Below, in pieces: positions 1 to 7,775 of a DNA stretch of 51,316 bases; positions within the stretch are counted from its first letter, which is position 1; each line of letters starts with the position of its first letter. The notes under the pieces were generated by a model that saw nothing but the letters and a program-made list of their open reading frames with translations, made no database searches and was not told where the DNA came from. A program made the position numbers and the translations under genes. Source of the DNA: Blautia sp. BIOML-A1 (GTDB lineage: Bacteria > Bacillota > Clostridia > Lachnospirales > Lachnospiraceae); contig NZ_WWVR01000024.1 of NCBI RefSeq assembly GCF_009883055.1, positions 1-51,316 on the forward strand, given 5' to 3'.

Positions 1-228
1 GCTTACATCCGCCAAGATGCAACTCAATCATACCTTGAGGTTCTTTTTTATTCAATTGGCGCTTTTAATGAATTACAAGAATGCTCCTTAAAAAGTATTT
101 GTATGGATGATAATTCTATTTTATCTTATGGCCAGGAAAATCTGTGTTTTTTATTTAACAGAGATCATATAAGACTGATCAAAAATTTCATCTGGTTTCA
201 GTTCATTGACGTTTGGTTTCTGAGATAA
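1..228 (+). CDS. possible 3' end of an unidentified gene (partial)
   Basis: The first reading frame is open from the window edge to a TAA at 226-228, giving about 75 residues with no start inside the window. The translated piece is AT-rich but protein-like. I recognise no family. Its last 78 bases run antisense over the 3' end of the aldose-epimerase gene, and that part may simply be chance read-through. It could be the tail of a gene cut by the window edge or a meaningless open frame; the sequence to the left would decide. Confidence 0.3.
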   Translation, partial: AYIRQDATQSYLEVLFYSIGAFNELQECSLKSICMDDNSILSYGQENLCFLFNRDHIRLIKNFIWFQFIDVWFLR

Positions 229-1029
229 TTCTTTATCGTATCCTGTATTATCGCAGCGGCCCATCCATGGTTCCAGGCATACGAACGGAGCACCAGCAGC
301 GGACCAGATGCCGAAGTTGGGGAATCCATCACAGCTGATCTCTACATAAGGAGTTCCATCCGGAAGGGCAATCCCGGCTTTTGTAATCTGACCGTTGTCA
401 AAGACCAGAGCATCGTGGTCAAACATGTGCTCATCGATCGGGTAGGAGTTATTTTCAAGATGAAGAGTATAGGTTGTGTCAGGAATGACAGTGCCGTATT
501 CTGGATTGAGCAGGTGGTAGCTCAGTTCTTTTGATCCATTAAAGGTGAGGTGATACTGGCTTTGTACGGTATCAGGGAGGACCGGTACGTTAAAGGCTGG
601 ATGCGCACCGATTGTGAAGTACATGGTTTCCTGAGATTTGTTTACAACTTTCCAGGAGACGGTCAGATTACGTTCGTTAAGTGTATGCGTGATGTAGAGC
701 TGGAAGATATATGGCCAGTGTTTGAGAGTTTCTTCGGTGGATTCCAGCAGATGTGTAACGGATGTATCGGTCTTGTCCGTGCAGATAAATTCCATATCGC
801 GGGCAAATCCGTGCTGACCGGAAGTATAAGATCTGCCATTGATCAGACAGTGGTCTTCATAATAGCGTCCGACATTCGGAAAGAGAACCGGAGCATGGCG
901 TTTCCAGTAGGCAGGATCGGCATTCCAGAGTACCTGGCGGTCGTTTGTCTTATCGTAGATTTCTGACAGTTCAGCACCGTGATCGGCGATTTTGATACGA
1001 AGCTGGTCGTTTTCAAGTGTGTGTATCAT
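151..1029 (-). CDS. aldose 1-epimerase family protein (LacX/galactose mutarotase-like)
   Basis: A 292-aa cytoplasmic protein of the galactose-mutarotase-like fold, which interconverts alpha and beta anomers of hexoses or phosphosugars. The family signatures are visible: an HGFAR block with His73, a GAHPAF block with His143 (proposed proton donor) and the C-terminal CLEPW block with Glu253 (proposed base). Length fits the LacX-like branch, which is shorter than GalM. The start is supported by a GGAGG site 7 bases upstream. A TATACT -10-like hexamer lies at 1101-1106 and a perfect 8-bp inverted repeat (1063-1089) sits between it and the gene, a possible operator. No sugar genes are next to it, so the substrate is unknown. 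Confidence 0.85.
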   Translation of the reverse strand: MIHTLENDQLRIKIADHGAELSEIYDKTNDRQVLWNADPAYWKRHAPVLFPNVGRYYEDHCLINGRSYTSGQHGFARDMEFICTDKTDTSVTHLLESTEETLKHWPYIFQLYITHTLNERNLTVSWKVVNKSQETMYFTIGAHPAFNVPVLPDTVQSQYHLTFNGSKELSYHLLNPEYGTVIPDTTYTLHLENNSYPIDEHMFDHDALVFDNGQITKAGIALPDGTPYVEISCDGFPNFGIWSAAGAPFVCLEPWMGRCDNTGYDKELSQKPNVNELKPDEIFDQSYMISVK

Positions 1030-1062
1030 AGAAAAACCTCCATAATAAATATTTGATTCAGG

Positions 1063-1089
1063 GTAACTGTGAGGGTACTGGACAGTTAC
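1063..1089. promoter_or_regulatory. perfect inverted repeat in the leader of the epimerase gene
   Basis: GTAACTGT and ACAGTTAC are exact reverse complements separated by 11 bases. The repeat lies just downstream of a minus-strand TATACT hexamer (1101-1106) and about 34 bases before the start codon. The position suits a repressor operator or an RNA hairpin near the transcript's 5' end. No regulator gene is adjacent. Confidence 0.45.
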
Positions 1090-1255
1090 AGTTTGAAGTA
1101 AGTATAGCAGAAATTATGCAGGATAACGACAGAAAAAGAAAAAATTTTCCGGATATTTTTCCGGAAAAAAACAGTATTTAATTTTGCTGCAAAATGTGAT
1201 ATAGTTACTTGCATAGTACCGGTCTGGTGCTGATGATGGGGAGGGGGAAATGGTG

Positions 1256-1882
1256 ATGCAGACCGATTTACATAAGAAAAATGAACTGGATTACTTCTTT
1301 GTAGAGGAATCTTACGGTGGAAATCAGGATTTGTTTCCGGAAATTGCGATGAGAGATGGGGGATGTGGTGCAGTGGCAGCTTGCGAGAGCTGTATTTATT
1401 TTGCCCGCAGAGCAGGTAAGCATAAACTGTATCCGCATAAACTTACGGAGATTGCATGGGAAGAATATCATGATTTTGCATATATTATGAAGCATTATCT
1501 CTGTCCAAGACCGAACGGGATCGATACCCTGGAATTATTTATGGAAGGTTTTGGAGAATATCTGAAGGATGTAAACGAAGAAACGCTCGAAATGGAGGCT
1601 TTTCACGGTACCCACAGTTATGAGGAGGCAAAGGATGCCGTCCGAAGACAGATCGACAGTGACAGTCCGATTCCATATTTGCTGCTGAAGCATCAGAACA
1701 AAAACGGTCATCTGGAGGATTACATATGGCACTGGTTTATCCTTGCCGGTTACAGAGAAACAGAGGAGGATCTGCTGGTAAAAGCAGTTTCCTACGGGGA
1801 ATATAAATGGTTTTCACTGAAAGAACTCTGGGATACCGGATATGACAAAAAAGGCGGAATGATTTTGTATCATATACAGTAA
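1256..1882 (+). CDS. papain-like (peptidase C39-type) cysteine protease-fold protein
   Basis: A roughly 208-aa cytoplasmic protein with the layout of the C39/papain-like fold. A GGCGAVAA block places a likely catalytic Cys at residue 37, and a WHWF block places a likely catalytic His near residue 159. There is no signal peptide or membrane segment, and no bacteriocin or ABC-transporter gene nearby, so a leader-peptidase role is not supported. I chose ATG 1256 because GAGGGGG (1241-1247) then lies 8 bases away; an in-frame ATG at 1250 would be too close. A weak promoter (TTTAAT at 1177, TATAGT at 1200) precedes it. Substrate and function are unknown. Confidence 0.6.
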   Translation: MQTDLHKKNELDYFFVEESYGGNQDLFPEIAMRDGGCGAVAACESCIYFARRAGKHKLYPHKLTEIAWEEYHDFAYIMKHYLCPRPNGIDTLELFMEGFGEYLKDVNEETLEMEAFHGTHSYEEAKDAVRRQIDSDSPIPYLLLKHQNKNGHLEDYIWHWFILAGYRETEEDLLVKAVSYGEYKWFSLKELWDTGYDKKGGMILYHIQ

Positions 1883-1934
1883 CGGACAGGGAGGATGCGG
1901 CTGGCATGCTCCTTTGTTTTTCAGGAGGTATATT

Positions 1935-2696
1935 TTGGAAGCAAGAGAAATATTGACTCGGTTTAAACGAAATGAGATTACACTGGAGGAAGCGGAACAT
2001 TATTTTCGAAAAGAACCCTTTGAGAAAATGGATGATTATGCAAAACTGGATTCGCACAGGGAAATTCGTTCCGGTTTTCCGGAAGTAATTTTCTGCAGCG
2101 GCAAGGCGGACGAACATTTTGTCCGTATCTTTCAGAAGCTGTATGAGCAGAACGGAGAGGTTCTGGGAACCAGGGCCTCCAGACACCAGTATGAGCTGGT
2201 GAAGGAGCTTCTTCCGGGCGTAGAGTATGATGAGGTGTCACATATCATCAAAATAGAAAAAAAAGAAAAGAAACATACAGGAAAGATTGCAGTCTGTACA
2301 GCTGGCACAGCTGACATTCCTGTTGCAGAAGAAGCGGCGCAGACAGCAGAATATTTTGGTGCACATGTAGATCGTATTTTTGACGTTGGAGTCAGTGGGA
2401 TCCACAGACTTTTTTCCAGCCTGGATGTGATCCAGGAGGCAAACTGTGTGGTTGCAGTGGCAGGAATGGAAGGGGCGCTTGCAAGCGTTCTCGGCGGGCT
2501 GGTGGATAAACCGGTGATCGCAGTGCCGACTTCTGTAGGATACGGTGCGAGCATGCATGGACTTTCTGCACTTCTGACGATGATCAATTCCTGCGCAAAC
2601 GGGATTGCGGTGGTGAACATTGACAATGGATATGGCGCAGGATACATTGCAACACAGATCAACCGTCTTGCAGTCAGAGAAACAGAGGAAGAATAG
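1935..2696 (+). CDS. larB: nickel-pincer cofactor biosynthesis protein LarB
   Basis: LarB carboxylates and hydrolyses nicotinic acid adenine dinucleotide to make pyridinium-3,5-biscarboxylic acid mononucleotide, the first step to the Ni-pincer cofactor of lactate racemase and relatives. The C-terminal two-thirds is PurE-like: the block VCTAGTADIPVAEEAA, a GMEGALASVLGGL stretch and a PTSVGYGAS motif are characteristic. Translation most likely begins at TTG 1935, six bases after AGGAGG (1923-1928), giving 253 aa. It is followed after 8 bases by larC, so the two are co-transcribed. Neither larE nor larA is in the window. Confidence 0.92.
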   Translation: MEAREILTRFKRNEITLEEAEHYFRKEPFEKMDDYAKLDSHREIRSGFPEVIFCSGKADEHFVRIFQKLYEQNGEVLGTRASRHQYELVKELLPGVEYDEVSHIIKIEKKEKKHTGKIAVCTAGTADIPVAEEAAQTAEYFGAHVDRIFDVGVSGIHRLFSSLDVIQEANCVVAVAGMEGALASVLGGLVDKPVIAVPTSVGYGASMHGLSALLTMINSCANGIAVVNIDNGYGAGYIATQINRLAVRETEEE

Positions 2697-2704
2697 GAGT
2701 TATT

Positions 2705-3979
2705 ATGGGAAAAACTTTATACCTGGAATGTTATTCGGGAATCAGCGGTGATATGACTGTTGCAGCACTTCTGGATCTTGGTGCAGACCAGAAGCATCTT
2801 GAGGAGGCTCTTTCCGGTCTTTTGGTTCAGGGATTTCGGATAGAAATTTCAAGAGTTATAAAATCAGGACTGAATGCCTGCGATTTTTCTGTGATCCTGG
2901 ATCAGGATAACCACGATCATGATATGGAATATCTTCATGGACAAAAGAACATGGAGGAATCTCATGAACATCAGGGCCATGGACATATGCATAAGCATGA
3001 CCATGAGCATCGAGGAATGAAAGAAATCCGGGAAATCATCCAGAGATCTTCCATCACAGAAAGGGCAAAGCAGACAGCACTCAGGATTTTTGAAATCCTG
3101 GCAGAAGCAGAGGCAAAGGCACACGGTGTTTCTGTGGAGAAGGTACATTTTCATGAAGTCGGAGCGATCGATTCCATCGTAGACATAGTGTCGATCGCGG
3201 TATGTCTGGATGATCTGGATATTACAGAAGTTATCGTACCGATGCTCTGTGACGGAACCGGATTTATCCGCTGTCAGCATGGCCAGATTCCGGTGCCGGT
3301 GCCCGCTGTGGTAAATGTGGCACAGATGCATCACCTTAAGCTCAAGATCACAGATATCGAGGGAGAAATGGTAACGCCGACGGGAGCGGCAGTCGTGGCG
3401 GCGATCAGGACTTCAGAAAAATTGCCGGAGAGTTTTGAAATCTTGGCGACGGGACTTGGAGCAGGTAAACGCCAGTATCGCTGCCCGGGAATTCTAAGAG
3501 CAATGCTGATCTGCCAGACGGAAACAGAAACACAGGAGTCAGATCGTATCTGGCGTCTGGAAACGGATATTGACGACTGCAGCGGAGAGGCTATGGGACA
3601 TGTAATGCAGACACTTCTTGAAAACGGTGCGAGAGAGGTACACTATACACCGGTTTTTATGAAGAAAAACAGGCCGGCATATGAACTGGTGGTTCTCTGT
3701 AAGAAAGAAAAAATCTCCAGGATGGAAGAGATTATTTTTACAGAAACGACGACGATCGGTATCAGACGGAATGAACTGGACAGGACAATTCTGAGGCGCA
3801 GCGAGGAAGAGATTCAGACTCCTGTAGGAAAAGCGCAGGTGAAGATCTGTACGCTTCCGAATGGAACGAAACGGTGCTATCCGGAATATGAAAGTGCAGC
3901 CGCTCTTGCAAAAGAGGCGGGATTAAGCTTTCGAGAAGCATATGACAGGATATTAGACTGCTGGAAGACAGAAAGGTGA
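2705..3979 (+). CDS. larC: nickel insertion protein LarC
   Basis: LarC is the CTP-dependent cyclometallase that inserts nickel into the pincer cofactor. The 424-aa protein begins LYLECYSGISGDM, typical of the family, has a His-rich segment at about residues 70-102 suited to nickel binding, and ends with the conserved C-terminal domain (DIDDCSGEAMGH, VFMKKNRPA). In Lactiplantibacillus plantarum LarC is made by a programmed frameshift joining LarC1 and LarC2; here both parts lie in one uninterrupted frame. It sits 8 bases after larB and 7 before the patatin-like gene, in one operon. Confidence 0.93.
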   Translation: MGKTLYLECYSGISGDMTVAALLDLGADQKHLEEALSGLLVQGFRIEISRVIKSGLNACDFSVILDQDNHDHDMEYLHGQKNMEESHEHQGHGHMHKHDHEHRGMKEIREIIQRSSITERAKQTALRIFEILAEAEAKAHGVSVEKVHFHEVGAIDSIVDIVSIAVCLDDLDITEVIVPMLCDGTGFIRCQHGQIPVPVPAVVNVAQMHHLKLKITDIEGEMVTPTGAAVVAAIRTSEKLPESFEILATGLGAGKRQYRCPGILRAMLICQTETETQESDRIWRLETDIDDCSGEAMGHVMQTLLENGAREVHYTPVFMKKNRPAYELVVLCKKEKISRMEEIIFTETTTIGIRRNELDRTILRRSEEEIQTPVGKAQVKICTLPNGTKRCYPEYESAAALAKEAGLSFREAYDRILDCWKTER

Positions 3980-3986
3980 GACAATA

Positions 3987-4841
3987 ATGAAGACAGGACT
4001 GGTTTTGGAAGGCGGAGCAATGCGTGGTATTTATACCGCAGGTGTGCTGGATGTATTTATGGAGCAGGGATTACATTTTGATGGAGTTATCGGAGTGTCA
4101 GCAGGGGCACTTCACGGATGTTCTTTTGTGTCAGGGCAGAAAGGCAGAAGTATCCGCTACTTTAAGAAATACAGAAATGACAGACATTTCATGAGTATGT
4201 GGAATCTTGTTCATACAGGAGAAATAGTAGGAGAAAAGTTATGCTATCATGACATCCCGGAAAGACTGGATCCATATGATTATGAGACATTTCTGAAGTC
4301 GGATACAGAGTTTTATGCGACCTGTTCTAATGTAGAAACAGGAAAAGCAGAATATATAAAAGTGACAGATATGATGAATCAGATCGATGTTCTGCGTGCA
4401 TCTGCATCTATGCCGTATGTGTCAAAGATTGTAGAATATCAGGGAATGAAACTGTTAGATGGCGGATGTACAGACAGTATTCCGGTAGAACAGTTCAGAA
4501 AGATGGGATATGAGAGAAATGTAGTGATTCTCACACAGCACAGAGATTATATAAAAAAGCCTCAGAATCCCAGGATGGCAGAGTTGAGATACCATAAATA
4601 TCCGGAGTTCGCCAGGGCGCTGAAAGAACGACACCTTGTATATAATAAGTCACTGAAAGAGATCCACCGTCTGGAGGAAGCTGGAGAGGTTTTTGTGATC
4701 CAGCCATCAGAAAAACTGAATATCAGTCGTATGGAAACAGATCTCGATGTGATCCAGAGTGTATATGAGCAGGGTATGATGGAGGCGAGAGTCAGAATGA
4801 AGGCACTGAAGGAATGGATGGCTGAGGGGAAAGAAGAATAA
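3987..4841 (+). CDS. patatin-like phospholipase family protein
   Basis: A 284-aa cytoplasmic serine lipid hydrolase of the patatin fold. The glycine-rich oxyanion loop (LEGGAMRG, from residue 7), the nucleophile elbow GVSAG with Ser38, and the catalytic Asp158 in a DGG motif are all present, so the Ser-Asp dyad is intact. This resembles the YjjU/RssA-type small bacterial patatins, whose natural substrates are mostly undefined. It has no signal peptide. It lies 7 bases after larC and directly abuts trmO (TAA then ATG with no gap), indicating translational coupling. Confidence 0.88.
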   Translation: MKTGLVLEGGAMRGIYTAGVLDVFMEQGLHFDGVIGVSAGALHGCSFVSGQKGRSIRYFKKYRNDRHFMSMWNLVHTGEIVGEKLCYHDIPERLDPYDYETFLKSDTEFYATCSNVETGKAEYIKVTDMMNQIDVLRASASMPYVSKIVEYQGMKLLDGGCTDSIPVEQFRKMGYERNVVILTQHRDYIKKPQNPRMAELRYHKYPEFARALKERHLVYNKSLKEIHRLEEAGEVFVIQPSEKLNISRMETDLDVIQSVYEQGMMEARVRMKALKEWMAEGKEE

Positions 4842-5540
4842 ATGTCAGAACAACATAATATGAAGGTCATAGCAAGGATCCATAATGATTTTCCGACCAA
4901 GTTTGGGATACCACATCAGAGTAACCGTCTGAGTGCACTGAAGGCGACCATTGTGTTTGAACCGGAATACCGGGTGGCGGAAGCATTTCGGGGTCTGGAA
5001 GATTACAGTTATATCTGGCTTATCTGGCAGTTTTCGGAAGCAGTGAGAGAAAACTGGTCTCCGACAGTAAGGCCGCCGAGGCTTGGGGGAAATACGCGAA
5101 TGGGAGTATTTGCGACCAGATCTCCGTTTCGTCCGAATCATCTGGGACTGTCATCCGTCTGTCTTGAAAAGATAGAATATCATCCAGAGTTTGGACCGGT
5201 ACTGCATATTTCGGGAGCAGATCTAATGAACGGAACACCAATTTATGACATCAAACCATATCTTCCGTATGTGGACAGTCATCCAAAGGCAAAAGGAGGA
5301 TTTACCGATCATATTGAAGAACATATTCTGAAGGTGGAATTTCCAGAAGCTCTGCTGGAGAAGATACCAAAGCCACAGCGGGAGGCACTGCTGGAAGTGC
5401 TTGCGAATGATCCTCGTCCAAGATATCAGAAGAATCCAGAGAGGGTTTACGGGATTGCCTATGGTCAGAAGGATATTCGTTTTCAGGTAAAAGACGATAT
5501 CCTTTTTGTCTGTGATGTGACAGAACAAAAAATCCTTTGA
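4842..5540 (+). CDS. trmO: tRNA (N6-threonylcarbamoyladenosine(37)-N6)-methyltransferase TrmO
   Basis: TrmO (formerly TsaA/YaeB) methylates t6A37 of tRNAs that read ACY codons, using S-adenosylmethionine. The 232-aa protein has the family blocks: an N-terminal ARIHNDFPTKFGIP, LEDYSYIWLIW, the RMGVFATRSPFRPNHLGLS SAM-binding region, a DLMNGTPIYDIKPYLPY block and the C-terminal DPRPRYQ tail. The start codon immediately follows the stop of the patatin-like gene; an in-frame ATG at 4860 is an alternative. A terminator follows at 5596-5629. The tRNA-Thr(GGT) elsewhere in this window reads ACC and would be a plausible substrate. Confidence 0.93.
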   Translation: MSEQHNMKVIARIHNDFPTKFGIPHQSNRLSALKATIVFEPEYRVAEAFRGLEDYSYIWLIWQFSEAVRENWSPTVRPPRLGGNTRMGVFATRSPFRPNHLGLSSVCLEKIEYHPEFGPVLHISGADLMNGTPIYDIKPYLPYVDSHPKAKGGFTDHIEEHILKVEFPEALLEKIPKPQREALLEVLANDPRPRYQKNPERVYGIAYGQKDIRFQVKDDILFVCDVTEQKIL

Positions 5541-5595
5541 CAGACGAAGCAATATATGATACCATACACTTACAGAGGTTAGAATAAGCTAACTA

Positions 5596-5629
5596 AAAAT
5601 AGGGCGGACATACTGTGCCGCTTTATTTT
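5596..5629 (+). terminator. hairpin terminator after trmO
   Basis: A 12-bp stem (5596-5607 with 5618-5629, including two G-U pairs) closes a 10-base loop; its 3' arm is T-rich and its 5' arm A-rich. It ends the lar-patatin-trmO operon. Just upstream, GTTAG-aataag-CTAAC (5578-5593) forms a small inverted repeat. Confidence 0.65.
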
Positions 5630-5672
5630 AGAAATCGAAGTTAGATAAGAATAACAAATAAGAGGTGAGAAT

Positions 5673-5954
5673 ATGAGTATTGTAATTGTTGGTGGAAATG
5701 AAAGAATGGTATGTCAGTATGAAGATATCTGTAAAGGGTTCGGATGTAAGGCAAAAGTTTTTGCCAAGGAAAAAGGTGCCATGAAGAAGAAAATAGGTGC
5801 ACCGGATCTTCTGATCCTGTTTACCAGCACGGTATCTCATAAGATGGTAAACTGTGCGGTTGAAGAAGCAAAAAGAAAATCGATTCCGGTATGTCGGTGC
5901 CATACCAGCAGTGCATCTGCTCTTGAAAATATTCTCCGTGAGTACTGCGCATAA
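5673..5954 (+). CDS. DUF2325 domain-containing protein
   Basis: A 93-aa protein matching the DUF2325 pattern: a MSIVIVGGNERM start, a middle DLLILFT strand and a HTSSASALENIL block near the C terminus. It is Cys-rich (seven Cys). Members are common in Clostridia but have no established function; some lie beside iron-transport genes. A good RBS (GAGGTGAG) precedes the ATG. It has its own terminator upstream and a new promoter downstream, so it is probably a single-gene unit. Confidence 0.85.
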   Translation: MSIVIVGGNERMVCQYEDICKGFGCKAKVFAKEKGAMKKKIGAPDLLILFTSTVSHKMVNCAVEEAKRKSIPVCRCHTSSASALENILREYCA

Positions 5955-5984
5955 TAGTTTTTTCAAGATTTTTCGCCAAAATAC

Positions 5985-6013
5985 TTGCAAAACCTTCTGC
6001 TTTTCAATACAAT
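5985..6013 (+). promoter_or_regulatory. promoter of the aspartate kinase gene
   Basis: TTGCAA (5985-5990), a 17-base spacer and TACAAT (6008-6013) form a sigma-A-type promoter. The roughly 65-base leader holds a hairpin, TGACAGT/ACTGTCA (6037-6056), just before the RBS. It is far too short for a lysine riboswitch. Confidence 0.6.
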
Positions 6014-6084
6014 ATAAGCGGATTTGCAACAAATACTGACAGTGCGGGAACTGTCACGAGGAACACAGAAGGGTGATAAGTATT

Positions 6085-7404
6085 ATGAAAAAAGTTGTAA
6101 AATTTGGAGGAAGTTCCCTTGCGAACGCAGAGCAGTTCAAAAAAGTTGGGGATATTATTAAAAGTGAGGAGAGCAGACGCTATGTGGTACCGTCTGCACC
6201 GGGTAAGAGATATTCCGGAGATACAAAGGTGACAGACCTTTTGTATGCATGTTATGACAAGGCAGCAGCAGGTGCTGATTTTACAGGAATCCTCAACGAG
6301 ATCAAAGAACGTTTTTATGAGATCATCAAGGGTCTGAAGCTGGATTTTTCTCTGGAGGAAGAATTCCGTCAGATCGAAGCAGATTTCAAGGCACAGGCAG
6401 GTACAGAATACGCTGCATCCCGAGGAGAGTTTCTTAATGGTAAAGTTATGGCGGCATATCTTGGATATGAGTTCGTAGATGCGGCAACCGTCATCCGTTT
6501 CGACAAAAACGGAAATTTTGATGCAGATAAGACAGACAGACTCCTTTCAAAACGTCTTCAGAAATGCGAGAAGGCAGTTATTCCGGGATTCTATGGTGGA
6601 ATGGAGGATGGAACGGTCAAAACATTTTCCAGAGGGGGATCTGATGTTACAGGCTCTCTGGTAGCCAAGGCAATTCATGCAGACCTCTATGAGAACTGGA
6701 CAGATGTTTCCGGTTTTCTGGTAACAGATCCGAGGATTGTTGAGAATCCGGCGGTTATTGAGACAATTACCTACCGTGAGCTGAGAGAACTTTCCTATAT
6801 GGGCGCGACGGTTCTTCACGAGGATGCAATCTTCCCGGTACGTAAAGAGGGAATTCCGATCAACATCCGAAACACCAACCGTCCGGATGATAAGGGAACC
6901 TTTATCGTAGAGAGTACATGCCGTAAACCAAAATATGTAATCACAGGTATTGCAGGCAAGAAAGGATTCTGTTCTATCAATATTGAGAAATCCATGATGA
7001 ACAGTGAAGTTGGTTTCGGAAGAAAGGTACTTCAGGTATTTGAAGATCAGGGAATCAGCTTTGAGCATGTACCGTCAGGTATTGATACTATGACAATCTA
7101 TGTTCATCAGGATGAGTTTGAAGAAAAAGAGCAGCAGGTAATTGCCGGAATCCACAGAGCGGTACAGCCTGACTTTGTAGAGATGGAATCAGATCTTGCT
7201 CTGATCGCAGTTGTAGGCCGCGGCATGAAATCACAGAGAGGAACTGCAGCACGTGTGTTTGCAGCACTGGCACATGCACATGTGAATGTCAAGATGATCG
7301 ATCAGGGTTCCAGTGAGTTGAACATCATTATCGGTGTGGAGAACAGAGATTTTGAGACTGCATTAAAAGCAATTTATGACATTTTTGTTCTGACACAGAT
7401 CTAA
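6085..7404 (+). CDS. aspartate kinase
   Basis: Phosphorylates L-aspartate with ATP, the first step toward lysine, methionine, threonine and diaminopimelate. The 439-aa protein has the KFGGSSLAN nucleotide-binding motif at residues 6-14, a TFSRGGSDVTGSL substrate-binding block, and two C-terminal ACT domains (the last includes VGRGMKSQRGTAARVF and ends near GSSELNIIIGV), so it is probably feedback-regulated by an amino acid. It is a single-function enzyme without a homoserine dehydrogenase domain. I chose ATG 6085 with AGGGTG upstream over an in-frame GTG at 6073. A strong terminator follows directly. Confidence 0.95.
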   Translation: MKKVVKFGGSSLANAEQFKKVGDIIKSEESRRYVVPSAPGKRYSGDTKVTDLLYACYDKAAAGADFTGILNEIKERFYEIIKGLKLDFSLEEEFRQIEADFKAQAGTEYAASRGEFLNGKVMAAYLGYEFVDAATVIRFDKNGNFDADKTDRLLSKRLQKCEKAVIPGFYGGMEDGTVKTFSRGGSDVTGSLVAKAIHADLYENWTDVSGFLVTDPRIVENPAVIETITYRELRELSYMGATVLHEDAIFPVRKEGIPINIRNTNRPDDKGTFIVESTCRKPKYVITGIAGKKGFCSINIEKSMMNSEVGFGRKVLQVFEDQGISFEHVPSGIDTMTIYVHQDEFEEKEQQVIAGIHRAVQPDFVEMESDLALIAVVGRGMKSQRGTAARVFAALAHAHVNVKMIDQGSSELNIIIGVENRDFETALKAIYDIFVLTQI

Positions 7405-7412
7405 AGCTAAAT

Positions 7413-7440
7413 AAAAAGATCCGGGAAGCCGGGTCTTTTT
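7413..7440 (+). terminator. intrinsic terminator after aspartate kinase
   Basis: A 12-bp stem (7413-7424 with 7429-7440, one G-U pair) with a GAAG tetraloop, A-rich on the 5' arm and ending in five Ts. Only 28 bases separate it from the next start codon. Confidence 0.85.
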
Positions 7441-7468
7441 GAGGTTGAGTTCAGAGGAGAATGAAGAA

Positions 7469-7696
7469 ATGATTGAAAGACAGATTAAATTAAATGAGAC
7501 AGAAGACGTACAGGAGTTTGTAAAAGAAGCTGCAAAATGCAGTTTTGATATTGATATTTCCTATAACAGAATTATCATCGATGCCAAATCTCTTCTCGGG
7601 ATTCTGAGCATGGATCTTACACGGGAACTGACGGTCAGATGTTATGGGGAAAGCCAGAGATTTAATGCGGTCATGGATAAATTTGCAATTGCATGA
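7469..7696 (+). CDS. HPr-like protein lacking the phosphorylatable histidine
   Basis: A 75-aa protein whose C-terminal half matches the HPr fold: IIIDAKSLLGILSMDL corresponds to the HPr segment around Ser46 (KS-hG-hhSL). The N-terminal loop that carries the His15-Ala-Arg site in true HPr reads NETEDVQEF here, with neither His nor Arg, so it cannot accept phosphate from enzyme I in the usual way; the Ser46-like serine is kept. Start ATG 7469 is set by GAGGAG (7454-7459). It lies between two terminator-like hairpins. A regulatory role is possible but unproven. Confidence 0.75.
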   Translation: MIERQIKLNETEDVQEFVKEAAKCSFDIDISYNRIIIDAKSLLGILSMDLTRELTVRCYGESQRFNAVMDKFAIA

Positions 7697-7722
7697 TCCT
7701 GTTATAAATCCAGGCGGGAATG

Positions 7723-7756
7723 GGCACATATTCAGAAAAGGGATATGTGCCTTTTT
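7723..7756 (+). terminator. intrinsic terminator between HPr-like gene and helicase
   Basis: GGCACATAT (7723-7731) pairs perfectly with ATATGTGCC (7743-7751), followed by TTTTT. It ends 19 bases before the helicase start codon, leaving no room for a promoter after it. Confidence 0.75.
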
Positions 7757-7775
7757 ATATAAATGGAGATATAAA

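Noticed and set aside
550..966. 138-codon plus-strand reading frame
   Set aside because: It lies entirely antisense to the epimerase gene, has no RBS and no family character.
6014..6084. Lysine riboswitch before aspartate kinase
   Set aside because: The leader is about 65-70 bases, far below the roughly 170 needed, and no L-box core motifs are visible.
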